NCBI GenBank assembly: GCA_009841475.1
Contig: VXLT01000244.1
Location: 1-40,757, forward strand
Length of the DNA: 40,757 nucleotides
Direction of reading: 5' to 3'
From: Gemmatimonadota bacterium
Lineage (GTDB): Bacteria; Gemmatimonadota; Gemmatimonadetes; Longimicrobiales; Gaopeijiaceae
Part shown: positions 18,263 to 25,854 of the stretch, in pieces
How positions within the stretch are numbered: the stretch's first letter is position 1
How the letters are laid out: the number at the start of each line of letters is the position of its first letter
Position numbers and translations under genes: made by a program
Notes under the pieces: model-generated
What the model was told of the DNA's origin: nothing
The model's input: only the letters and a program-made list of their open reading frames with translations
Database searches by the model: none

Positions 18263-18560
18263 GGCGGGAGTCTCCAGGGTTGGGGGGTCGATGCTCCGGC
18301 GATTGCATGTCGACCGGTCGCCGGAACGCGCAGCCGGTGGGCAAGCCTTCGGACTGCTGGCGAAGGAAGCTGGAGCGGAACGGCGGGCGATGCAATGGCT
18401 GAATGGGCGCGGGCGCTCGCGGGTGGAAGAGACAGAGGTTACGGCCAGACAGGCTCCAGGGGGCGATGCAATGGCCGCGCGGGCACCCGCCCCGTATCAT
18501 GGAGTTGAAGCGGTCCATTCCCGGCCGACCGACAACCGCCCGCAAGAAGGAGCACGCCGC
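18263..18560. promoter_or_regulatory. 298-base divergent intergenic region with 15-bp direct repeats
   Basis: This region lies between two divergently transcribed aminotransferase genes and should hold both promoters. It contains an exact 15-base direct repeat, gggcgatgcaatggc, at 18385-18399 and 18461-18475, starts 76 bases apart, and a looser relative (ggcgattgcatg) near 18298. An AAGAAGGAG ribosome site at about 18543-18551 serves the downstream gene. No open frame here resembles a gene. Confidence 0.5.
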
Positions 18561-19847
18561 ATGAAGCGCGATCCCACCCGACGCTCGTTCCTCAGCGGGA
18601 TGGCGGCAGGCGCCGCCCTGATGCCGCGCACGCTCTCGGGACTGGCGGCGGAGCCGAGCTTTTCGACGACGCTTCCACCCCGGCCCCCCGCAGCCCCCGA
18701 CGAGACCTACTGGGAGCAGGTCCGCGCCCAGTTCTCCTTCCGCGAGGAGCGGGTGCCGATGAACTCGGCCAACCTGTGCCCGTCTCCGCGCGCTGTCGCG
18801 GACCGGGTGGAGGAGCTCACCCGCGACATCGACCGCGACTGTTCCTTCAACAACCGCGCCAAGTTCCGCGGCCTCACCGAGGAGTCGCGCGGGGCGGTGG
18901 CGGCACAGCTCGGCGTGAGCGCCGACGAGATCGCGCTCGTGCGCAACACCAGCGAGGCGAACAACACCATCAACAACGGCGTGCCGCTCCGCCCCGGCGA
19001 CGAGGTCGTGATCTGGGACCAGAACCACCCCACCAACAACGTCGCGTGGGACGTCCGGGCGGCCCGCTTCGGGATCACGGTGCGGCGCGTGTCCGTCCCC
19101 CGCCGCCCGGCCTCCCCCCAGGCGCTCATCGACCCCTTCGCTGCGGCCCTCACCGACCGCACCCGCGTCCTCGCGCTCACCCACGTCTCCAACGTGAGCG
19201 GCATCCGTCTCCCGGTGCCCGAGCTCGCCGAAATCGCCCACCGGCGCGGCATCCACGTCCACGTCGACGGCGCGCAGAGCTGGGGCGCGCTCGATGTCGA
19301 CCTGCGCCGGCTCGGCTGCGACTCCTACTCCGCCTCCGCGCACAAGTGGTTCATGGGCCCGAAGGAGGCAGGCGTCCTCTATGTGAAGGAAGACCGGATC
19401 GGGGAGATCTGGCCCAACATCGTGGCGCCGGGGTGGGGGAACGATGCCGATCCGGACGTGGCGGGCGCGCGCAAGTTCGAGTCGCTCGGGCAGCGGGACG
19501 ACGCCTGCCTCGCCGCGATCGCCACGGGAGCCGACTTCCACGCGGCCATCGGCGCGGCCGCAGTCGATTCACGCGTCACCGAACTCGCGACCGCGCTCAA
19601 GGAGGGGCTTGCCGGGCTGGGGATGACCCTGGTCACGCCGCAGGACCCCTCACTCTCCGGCGGCGTGTGCATCATCGAGGTGCCGGGCGACCGCGGCACC
19701 GCGCTCCGCCGTCTGTACGAGGAACACGGCATCGCGGGGGCGGGGACGGGGGGGTTGCGACTCTGTCCCCACGTCTACAACACGATGGATCACATCGCCC
19801 GCGCCATTGACGCCGTGAAGGCGCTCCGCGAGGTGATCCTGGGCTGA
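18561..19847 (+). CDS. Tat-exported class V aminotransferase-fold enzyme
   Basis: A 428-residue PLP enzyme related to isopenicillin N epimerase and cysteine desulfurase-like proteins. The N-terminus has a twin-arginine signal (TRRSFLSG, residues 6-13) with a hydrophobic, Ala-rich h-region, implying folded, cofactor-loaded export. Motifs are RNTSEANNTINNG (about 128-140), the cofactor aspartate in VDGAQSWG (Asp236), and the lysine in YSASAHKWFMGPKEAG (Lys262), which is typical of this clan. The frame is open much further upstream, but ATG 18561 has AAGAAGGAG before it and starts the Tat signal. The reaction is unknown; exported members of this group are poorly characterised. It is followed by a 151-base convergent gap. 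Confidence 0.92.
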   Translation: MKRDPTRRSFLSGMAAGAALMPRTLSGLAAEPSFSTTLPPRPPAAPDETYWEQVRAQFSFREERVPMNSANLCPSPRAVADRVEELTRDIDRDCSFNNRAKFRGLTEESRGAVAAQLGVSADEIALVRNTSEANNTINNGVPLRPGDEVVIWDQNHPTNNVAWDVRAARFGITVRRVSVPRRPASPQALIDPFAAALTDRTRVLALTHVSNVSGIRLPVPELAEIAHRRGIHVHVDGAQSWGALDVDLRRLGCDSYSASAHKWFMGPKEAGVLYVKEDRIGEIWPNIVAPGWGNDADPDVAGARKFESLGQRDDACLAAIATGADFHAAIGAAAVDSRVTELATALKEGLAGLGMTLVTPQDPSLSGGVCIIEVPGDRGTALRRLYEEHGIAGAGTGGLRLCPHVYNTMDHIARAIDAVKALREVILG

Positions 19848-19975
19848 CCGGGCTGTCTGCGCAGGCGGCCCGCGCAGGGAGCCGGCCAGGCGCCGTCACC
19901 ACGGCCTTCGCCACCCGAAAACAGCGGGGGCTTGGTCCACGGATTACCGGTCCAGCGGACGGGACGTAATGTATA

Positions 19976-20008
19976 CCTTACAAAATGTAGTGTAATCTTT
20001 ACATTTCG
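19976..20008. repeat. 33-bp tandem-site element, copy A
   Basis: An A/T-rich element in otherwise GC-rich DNA, matching a second copy at 40617-40649 at about 26 of 33 positions by eye. It consists of two imperfect 21-bp units if the preceding bases from about 19964 are included, each of the form GTAxxGTAxxCxTTACA. The first core (TACAAAATGTA) and the second (TGTAATCTTTACA) are each palindromic. It covers the stop codon of the RidA-like gene and lies between two convergent genes, so a promoter operator role for either is not obvious. It could be a regulator or antitoxin binding site, a terminator region, or a remnant of an interspersed repeat. Confidence 0.6.
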
Positions 20009-20517
20009 GGGTGGTCAGCACCACCCTCGCCCGCCCCCTCGCGCCGAACCGCGATCCCCATCACCTCGAACCGCGCCCCGAAGAGCAGGTCCCCCGACCC
20101 GAGGAACGCCCTGGCCGGATACTCGCTCGTGAAGTAGGTGCGGTAGACATCGTTGAAGGCACCGTAGTCCCCCACGTCCGAAGCGTACACCTGGACGCTG
20201 ACGAGGTCGTCCATCGTCAGCCCCGCCTCTTCCAGCGTGGCCTTGATGTTGTCCAGGACGTTGGTCGCCTCCTGCTCCGCGGTTTCGGGTGACCCCTGCA
20301 CCCCGAGCTGGCCGGAGAGGTGGAGCGTGTTGCCGACCCACACGGCAGCGCTGAAGGGGGCCACGTTGCCGTCGGCGGGGGAGCGGGGGTTCACGTACTC
20401 GACGGCGTGGTGCATGGCGTGCATCTCGTCGTGCGACGCGTCCATCTCTGCGGCGTCGTCCTGGCACGCTGCAGCGAAAAGGAGGACCGGGAGGATGAGC
20501 AGGGCTGATCGGGTCAT
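19999..20517 (-). CDS. RidA/YjgF-family lipoprotein
   Basis: A 172-residue Rid-fold protein exported as a lipoprotein: the signal ends at FAAAC (Cys18). Residues 29-37 form a His/Met-rich linker (HDEMHAMHH). The RidA domain occupies about 45-160. RidA proteins hydrolyse reactive enamine/imine intermediates from PLP enzymes such as 2-aminoacrylate. The catalytic arginine is kept (YPARAFLG, Arg136) and so is the glutamate (RFEVMGIAV, Glu151), matching E. coli Arg105 and Glu120. Periplasmic placement is unusual for a family known mostly from the cytosol, but it neighbours a Tat-exported PLP enzyme, which could generate imines in the same compartment (inference). Confidence 0.9.
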   Translation of the reverse strand: MTRSALLILPVLLFAAACQDDAAEMDASHDEMHAMHHAVEYVNPRSPADGNVAPFSAAVWVGNTLHLSGQLGVQGSPETAEQEATNVLDNIKATLEEAGLTMDDLVSVQVYASDVGDYGAFNDVYRTYFTSEYPARAFLGSGDLLFGARFEVMGIAVRREGAGEGGADHPEM

Positions 20518-20677
20518 GGTTGCAACTCCATCGGCGGTTGGGTGTATCGGGGCATTGTGGTGGTGACTGCGACCGATGCGTGTGGCTCCGGTGCCCGGGG
20601 GGCAGCCGGGATTGCAGCTTCGGTTGCGATTCTACGGTACCCCGGCTCGGGCGGGCAAGGCCATCCCCCGGGAGTGA

Positions 20678-20716
20678 TTGACCGTTCCCACCTTGACCGT
20701 TCCCACCCCCTTGACC
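20678..20716 (+). repeat. Tandem TTGACC repeats upstream of riboswitch
   Basis: The 15-base word ttgaccgttcccacc occurs twice head to tail (20678-20692 and 20693-20707). A third TTGACC follows at 20711-20716. Each copy starts with a sequence matching the -35 hexamer, and the third has a properly spaced -10. The repeats may be an operator, or reserve -35 elements produced by slippage. Confidence 0.75.
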
Positions 20717-20739
20717 CCCCAAGCCGCTCCCGCTACCAT
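20711..20739 (+). promoter_or_regulatory. Sigma-70-like promoter of the cobalamin riboswitch transcript
   Basis: TTGACC at 20711-20716 and TACCAT at 20734-20739 are separated by exactly 17 bases, the optimal spacing for a housekeeping promoter. Transcription would begin near 20746, just before the first conserved riboswitch bases. Confidence 0.6.
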
Positions 20740-20744
20740 CCTCG

Positions 20745-20930
20745 CGACATCACCAATCGGCCGGAGGGGCCAACGGAAGCCGGTGCAAGTCCGGCGCGGC
20801 CCCGCCACTGTGAGAGGTCCGGGAACACCCGGAACGCTTGCCCGGCACGCCACTGGGATCCACCCACGATCCCGGGAAGGCGGGTCAGGCGGCCTCGAGC
20901 CAGGAGACGTGCCCGTCCGGCGCCCACACG
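20745..20930 (+). ncRNA. Cobalamin (B12) riboswitch
   Basis: The conserved core is plain: GGAAGCCGGTGCAAGTCC, then GCGGCCCCGCCACTGTGA at about 20795-20815. The GCCACTG...CGGGAAGGC arm follows near 20849-20883, and the B12 box AGCCAGGAGACGTGCC at 20898-20913. These elements and their order define the AdoCbl/B12 aptamer, which binds the cofactor and lowers expression of downstream uptake genes. The next gene is a BtuB-like receptor, the expected target. End points are approximate. Confidence 0.95.
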
Positions 20931-21049
20931 CGGTCCGCGGTTAGACATCCGTGGATCGCCAAGCACCTCCGCGGGGAGGTGAGGGTGGGGCAGCCGGTGA
21001 CAAGGCCCCTGACCGCGGGGACCGCCAAAAGCTGCCCGATGCCGCGGCA

Positions 21050-21079
21050 TCTCCCTCTTTCTCCGCGCGGGGAGGGAGA
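21050..21079 (+). promoter_or_regulatory. Candidate ribosome-site-masking hairpin (riboswitch expression platform)
   Basis: TCTCCCTC at 21050-21057 is perfectly complementary to GAGGGAGA at 21072-21079, an 8-bp stem that buries the Shine-Dalgarno sequence GGAGG (21071-21075), which sits 10 bases before the start at 21086. Further upstream, a 7-bp perfect hairpin CACCTCC/GGAGGTG (20964-20981, loop GCGG) offers an alternative partner. This suggests control of translation initiation; no U-run terminator was seen. Confidence 0.55.
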
Positions 21080-21085
21080 GCCAGA

Positions 21086-23077
21086 ATGACACATCGCATC
21101 ATCCCGCCGGTCCCCTTCGCGGTTGCCACCTTCACCCTGGTGGCCGCGCTCCTGCCAACTCACCTCGAAGCCCAGGGCCCCATCGAGCTCGAGGGCCTCG
21201 TTATTTCCGCGAACCGCTGGGCCGAGCCCGCCTGGACGGTGGCCGCTCACGCCACGGTCATCGAGGGCGTTGAGCTACGGCGCGCCGGGATCGAGTATGT
21301 GGCCGATGCGCTGCGGCACGCGCCCGGTGTGGCGGTGGTGCGGGGCGGGTCCTTCGGCGCCGTCACGTCGGTGTTCCTGCGCGGCGGCGAATCCGACTAC
21401 GTGCAGGTGCTCATCGACGGCGTCCCCGTGAACGAGCCCGGTGGCGCCTTCGACTTCGGGTCGCTGTCCACCGACAACATCGAGCGCATCGAGATCATCC
21501 GGGGACCCGCGTCGGCGCTTTACGGATCGGACGCGGTCGGCGGCATCATCCAGATCTTGACACGCCGTGGCGCGGGCCCGGTCACGGGTACCCTGTCGTT
21601 ACAGGCGGGCAGCTACGCCACACGTCGTTGGCAGGGCACGCTTTCAGGCGGCACCGAAGATCTCTCCTACGCCTTTTCCCTGGGCAGCAACCACACCGAC
21701 GGCATTCTCGAGTACAACAATCACCACCGTCGATCCACATTCACCGGCAGGGTCCAGGGACGGCTGGGCCCCGGCTCCGACGCCGCCCTGACCATCCGCT
21801 ATGACGACCACCGCTTTCACTTCCCCACCGACGGCTCCGGGGCCCTCGTCGACCGTAACGCGTATACCTACGGCGACGCCCTGACCCTGAACCTTGAAGT
21901 CGGTCGCCGTTCGACCGACGCTTTCGAGACCCGTCTCAGCTTCGAGGTCAACGAAAGCGACCGCGGCAGCGACGACTCTCCCGACGGTCCGGCCGACACT
22001 CTGGGATTCTTCGGGTACACCAACCTCAACGACATTCGCCGCGTAGGCGGCGGCGCGCGCGCCATCTGGCGCCCTGCCGACGGAACCGTCCTGGCTGCCG
22101 GATACGAACTGGAACTGCAGTCCATCCGCGCGTTCAGCCGGTCCTTTTCCCAGTACGGTCCCGGTTCGTCCAGCTCCAAAAACGACCGTAGAAACCACGC
22201 CGCGTACACCCAGCTGTCGTGGCAGAGGGGCGGGTTGGCGCTGAACGGCGGCCTGCGGGCCGAGAGAAACGAGCGCTACGGTACCGCAGCCACCTGGAAA
22301 GCCGGGGCGGCGTGGCAGCCTCCCTCCGGGCGAACGCGCCTGCGGGCGGCGGCTGGGACCGGCATCAAGGAACCCACCTTCTTCGAGACCTACGCCAGCG
22401 GCTTCACCAGGGGCAACCCGGATCTGGAACCGGAGCTTTCCACCAGCGTCGAGGCCGGAGTAGACCAGGAAATCGGGGGCGGAGCCACCCTGTCGCTCAC
22501 CGGCTTCAGCCAGAGCTACCGCGGCCTCATCCAGTACACCTCTTCGCCGCCGACGCAGGGAGGGCCCAACTTTCACAACGTGGCGAAGGCGCGGAGCCGG
22601 GGGCTGGAGGCCGAGGGCGTGGTGGACGCCGGGCCGGGCCGGCTAACAGTGACGTACACGTGGCTCGACACGGAGGTCGTTGACGCAGGGTTCCACGAGG
22701 GACCGGGGGCGGCCTTCGTGGCGGGCGAACCGCTCCTCAGGCGGCCGAGGCACACGGCGGGCGCGTCCGCGTCTGTGCAGGTGGCGCGAGCGGTGCGGTT
22801 CGAGGCGGGTGTGCGCCACACGGGCGAGCGTGGGGATCGCGACTTCTCCACCTACCCCGCAACGCCGGTAACGCTGCCAGCCTACACTTTGGTGGATCTG
22901 TCGGCGGAGATCGAAGTGCTGCGCGCGGGTGCCGGGAGGCCAGGCGTCGTGCTGACCGTGCGTGCCGAAAACTTGATGGGCGCCGAGTACGAGGAGGTGT
23001 GGGGATTCGCCGCGCCGGGGCGAGGGGTGTACGTGGGAGGAAGGCTGGCGCTCGGAGGAGGTGCGCCGAATCCCTGA
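21086..23077 (+). CDS. btuB: TonB-dependent vitamin B12 receptor (BtuB-like)
   Basis: A 663-residue outer-membrane transporter. The signal peptide ends near residue 30 (HLEAQG). A TonB box-like LEGLVISANR follows at about 35-44, closely resembling that of BtuB. The plug domain (about 45-160) has VADALRHAPGVAVV, SVFLRGGESDYVQVLIDG, IERIEIIRGPASALYGSDAVGG; the rest is the barrel. The final strand is VYVGGRLAL, with a short Gly/Pro tail instead of a terminal Phe. The cobalamin riboswitch directly upstream makes corrinoid import the likely job. The frame opens earlier, but ATG 21086 has GGAGGGAG before it and starts the signal peptide. No periplasmic binding protein or ABC genes follow in this window. 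Confidence 0.92.
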   Translation: MTHRIIPPVPFAVATFTLVAALLPTHLEAQGPIELEGLVISANRWAEPAWTVAAHATVIEGVELRRAGIEYVADALRHAPGVAVVRGGSFGAVTSVFLRGGESDYVQVLIDGVPVNEPGGAFDFGSLSTDNIERIEIIRGPASALYGSDAVGGIIQILTRRGAGPVTGTLSLQAGSYATRRWQGTLSGGTEDLSYAFSLGSNHTDGILEYNNHHRRSTFTGRVQGRLGPGSDAALTIRYDDHRFHFPTDGSGALVDRNAYTYGDALTLNLEVGRRSTDAFETRLSFEVNESDRGSDDSPDGPADTLGFFGYTNLNDIRRVGGGARAIWRPADGTVLAAGYELELQSIRAFSRSFSQYGPGSSSSKNDRRNHAAYTQLSWQRGGLALNGGLRAERNERYGTAATWKAGAAWQPPSGRTRLRAAAGTGIKEPTFFETYASGFTRGNPDLEPELSTSVEAGVDQEIGGGATLSLTGFSQSYRGLIQYTSSPPTQGGPNFHNVAKARSRGLEAEGVVDAGPGRLTVTYTWLDTEVVDAGFHEGPGAAFVAGEPLLRRPRHTAGASASVQVARAVRFEAGVRHTGERGDRDFSTYPATPVTLPAYTLVDLSAEIEVLRAGAGRPGVVLTVRAENLMGAEYEEVWGFAAPGRGVYVGGRLALGGGAPNP

Positions 23078-23182
23078 TTTATCCACGGACTGCCGAAGCG
23101 TGTGAAGGCGCGGGCACTTACCTTCCGGTATCTGCCCCATCCAGAAAACCGGGGCACTGTGCCCCCCGCAATACGGATTTCG

Positions 23183-24430
23183 ATGATACGCACGGCGGTT
23201 GTCGTCTCGTTGCTGGCCCCCCTCGCCTGCGTCGACTCCGGCGCGCCGCCCCAACCCGCCGCCACCGTCACCGACTCCGCCGGGATCCGGATCGTCACCA
23301 CTCCTCCCGGCGACCTCGTCTATGCGGAGCTTGCGGCAGAACCCGTGCTGTCGATCGGCGAGTTCAGCGGCCCGGACGAGCTCCTTTTCGGCAGGATCCA
23401 GTCAGTCCGGCGCGATGCGGCCGGCAACCTGGTCGTCGCCGACGGGCAGGCGCATCAGATCCGCATCTTCGACCCTCAGGGCCGCCATCTTCAATCGGTT
23501 GGCAGGGAGGGGGAGGGTCCGGGGGAGTTCGAATCGCTTCAGGGTGCCTGGCCGGTCTCGGATGGAGGCATCGTGGCGGCGGACATCCTGCTGGACCGGA
23601 TCACGCAGTTCGATGCGGAGGGTACCCCGGACGCAACGGCGACGCTGGCGGGGAGCGAGGACATCTCCTTTTCGACAATCGGACTCGCGGGCCCCGGCAT
23701 GTTGCTGAGCAGGGCCGCGGCTCCCTATGTCTTTTCTCCGGAGTCGCTGTCCGGATCCACCAAGGACGTGATGGACGCCATGGTCGGGGGCGAAGAGAAC
23801 CGCCGGCTCCTTTTTGTGCGCCACCGCTTCGATGGAACCCTGGTCGATACCGTGGCGACCGGCAGGGACGCATTGCGGGCCAGTGTGTCCCGGGGGAGTG
23901 GCATCGAGATGGAGGTGACGAGCTTCACGGTCCCGTTCTCGCCCAGGTCCGTCGCGGCGGGATCCGCTCACGGCGTTGTGGTTACGGACGGCGCCGCATA
24001 CGGGGTCCGCGTCTTCGGCGAAGACGGATCTCTGCGCCTGATCGCTCGCATCGACGACCCCCGTGCAATCAGAACCGATGCACACTTGGAGAAATACGTC
24101 CGGGGTTATCGCTCCGATAGCGATGAACGTGAAATCCAGGAGGACATCGAACGCTACCGCCAATCCCCTCTGCCGGACTCGCTGCCCGGGTACACCGATC
24201 TCCTGTTCGCCGAGGGAGGGGAGGTCTGGGCGAGGCGCTACCGGTTCGAGGACGCGTCAGTGGCCCGCTGGGATGTCTTCGCCGCCGACGGCTTCTACCT
24301 CGGCCGGGTGGACGTCCCCGCCTCGTTCCGCATCGAGGAAGTGGGCCGCGGCCAGGCCCTCGGCGTCGCGACCGACGAACTCGGGGTCGAGCGCGTGCAA
24401 CTGTACGGTCTTGCGGGGCTTGGATCGTGA
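23183..24430 (+). CDS. 6-bladed beta-propeller lipoprotein, paralog 1
   Basis: A 415-residue exported propeller protein. The signal peptide ends with lipobox PLAC (Cys16). It is followed by the signature TDSAGIRIVTTPPGD shared by the next two genes, then NHL-like blade repeats: GNLVVADGQAHQIRIFD, VGREGEGPGEFESLQGAWPV, and a C-terminal pair with ARYxF-type strands and WDVFAADGFYLGRV. Such proteins are abundant in Gemmatimonadota-like genomes, and their partners are unknown; no catalytic residues are evident. The ATG at 23183 is chosen because it gives a proper lipoprotein signal, though the ribosome site is weak; the frame opens at 23102. It starts about 105 bases after the B12 receptor. Confidence 0.83.
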   Translation: MIRTAVVVSLLAPLACVDSGAPPQPAATVTDSAGIRIVTTPPGDLVYAELAAEPVLSIGEFSGPDELLFGRIQSVRRDAAGNLVVADGQAHQIRIFDPQGRHLQSVGREGEGPGEFESLQGAWPVSDGGIVAADILLDRITQFDAEGTPDATATLAGSEDISFSTIGLAGPGMLLSRAAAPYVFSPESLSGSTKDVMDAMVGGEENRRLLFVRHRFDGTLVDTVATGRDALRASVSRGSGIEMEVTSFTVPFSPRSVAAGSAHGVVVTDGAAYGVRVFGEDGSLRLIARIDDPRAIRTDAHLEKYVRGYRSDSDEREIQEDIERYRQSPLPDSLPGYTDLLFAEGGEVWARRYRFEDASVARWDVFAADGFYLGRVDVPASFRIEEVGRGQALGVATDELGVERVQLYGLAGLGS

Positions 24431-24491
24431 CTCCGTCGCTCGCTCAGCCTGTTGTCGGCGGCACAGGCGGCCACGACAGTGGAGGCACCGG

Positions 24492-25760
24492 ATGAGACAC
24501 CTGATTCTCATGGGTCTGGTTGCAACGAGCGCCTGTGACGGTTCAGGGGCTGATTCGGGAACACCCTCACCCACTGGCCTGGAGGTCACCGACTCCGCCG
24601 GGGTCCGGGTCGTCACCAACCCGCCTGGCGACCTCGTCTACGCTGAACTCGCCGAGGAGCCGTTGCTGTCCATCGGCCAGCTCACCGGCCCGGACGAGCT
24701 TCTCTTCGGCAGGATCGCCACCGCCCGGCGCGACGGGGCGGGCAACGTGATCGTGGCCGACCGGCAAGCGCATCAGATCCGCGTCTTCGACGCCGGGGGC
24801 CGTCATCTTCAAACGCTGGGCCGGGAGGGGGAGGGTCCGGGAGAGTTCGAGACGCTCAGCGGCGCGTGGGTGGTGAGGTACCGGGACGGAACGAGCGGGG
24901 ACTCCCGTCAGATCATCGCGGCGGACTCCGAACTGGACCGCATCACCCTCTTCAGCGGAGAGGGGACGCCGATGGGAACGGCCACGCTGGCGGGGAGAGA
25001 GGACATGTCCATCCGGCCGATTGGGCTCGCCGGCCCCGACGCGGTGCTGAGCCGTGCCTCCCCCTTCAACCTGCCTGACTTCGGGAACCTGGGCGGGTCC
25101 ATTACAGGATTGATGGGAGCATTGTTGGGAGGGGAGGAAAATAGCCGGGTCCTCTTTGTGCTCCACCGATTGGACGGAGCGCTGGCCGATACACTGGCGG
25201 AAGGAAGGGACCCGGTAATTGGAACCGTGGCGATGGGGGACGGAGCGTTTTCCTTCGCAATTCCCTTCTCGCCCGAGTCCGGGGCCGCGGGGTCTCCGCA
25301 CGGCGTCGTGGTCACGGGAGGTACCCACTATGCCATCAGTATCTTCGAAGACGGCTCGCTGCGCCTGATCGCGCGGCTCGACGAGTCTCCTCCGGTCCGC
25401 ACGGACGAGCACCTGGAGAGGTACGTAAGGGGTTCCGAAGGCTCCGATGCCGATGAGGCCGAGGTCCGGGAGCGGATCGAACGCTACCACCAGGTCCCCC
25501 TGCGGGACTCGCTGCCGGCGTACACGGACATCCTCTTCGCCGAGGAAGGGGAAGTCTGGGCGCGGCGCTACCGATTTGCGGACGCGCCAGTGGCCCGCTG
25601 GGACGTTTTCGCCCCCGACGGCGTCTATCTCGGCCGGGTGGCCGTCCCCACCTCCTTCCGCATCGAGGAAGTCAGCCGCGGCCAGGCGCTCGGCGTCGCG
25701 ACCGACGAACTGGGAGTCGAGCGCGTGCAGATTCGCGAGCTTACCTTGAGCGGATCGTAA
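24492..25760 (+). CDS. 6-bladed beta-propeller lipoprotein, paralog 2
   Basis: A 422-residue paralog of the preceding gene. The signal MRHLILMGLVATSAC has its lipobox cysteine at 15, then TDSAGVRVVTNPPGD, VIVADRQAHQIRVFD, LGREGEGPGEFETLSGAWVV and the common C-terminal block with RWDVFAPDGVYLGRV. Relative to its neighbours it has a short insertion after GAWVV (RYRDGTSGDSRQ). GGAGG lies 6 bases before the ATG. The frame extends 143 codons upstream inside the previous gene but without family sequence. Coiled into the same array, 61 bases after paralog 1, it probably shares its transcript. Function unknown. Confidence 0.85.
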   Translation: MRHLILMGLVATSACDGSGADSGTPSPTGLEVTDSAGVRVVTNPPGDLVYAELAEEPLLSIGQLTGPDELLFGRIATARRDGAGNVIVADRQAHQIRVFDAGGRHLQTLGREGEGPGEFETLSGAWVVRYRDGTSGDSRQIIAADSELDRITLFSGEGTPMGTATLAGREDMSIRPIGLAGPDAVLSRASPFNLPDFGNLGGSITGLMGALLGGEENSRVLFVLHRLDGALADTLAEGRDPVIGTVAMGDGAFSFAIPFSPESGAAGSPHGVVVTGGTHYAISIFEDGSLRLIARLDESPPVRTDEHLERYVRGSEGSDADEAEVRERIERYHQVPLRDSLPAYTDILFAEEGEVWARRYRFADAPVARWDVFAPDGVYLGRVAVPTSFRIEEVSRGQALGVATDELGVERVQIRELTLSGS

Positions 25761-25854
25761 CCCTGCCGGTCGGGTCGCGGAAGCCGTTTCGGAAGGAGCC
25801 ATGGCGGCGCGTAGTAATTGGCAGCGCGGACAACCCCAACACCGGAGCAACCGG

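Noticed and set aside
19976..20008. BlaI/MecI operator upstream of a beta-lactamase-type gene
   Set aside because: The TACA...TGTA symmetry is suggestive, but it lies between the 3' ends of two convergent genes and no BlaI-like regulator or M56 peptidase gene is in the window.
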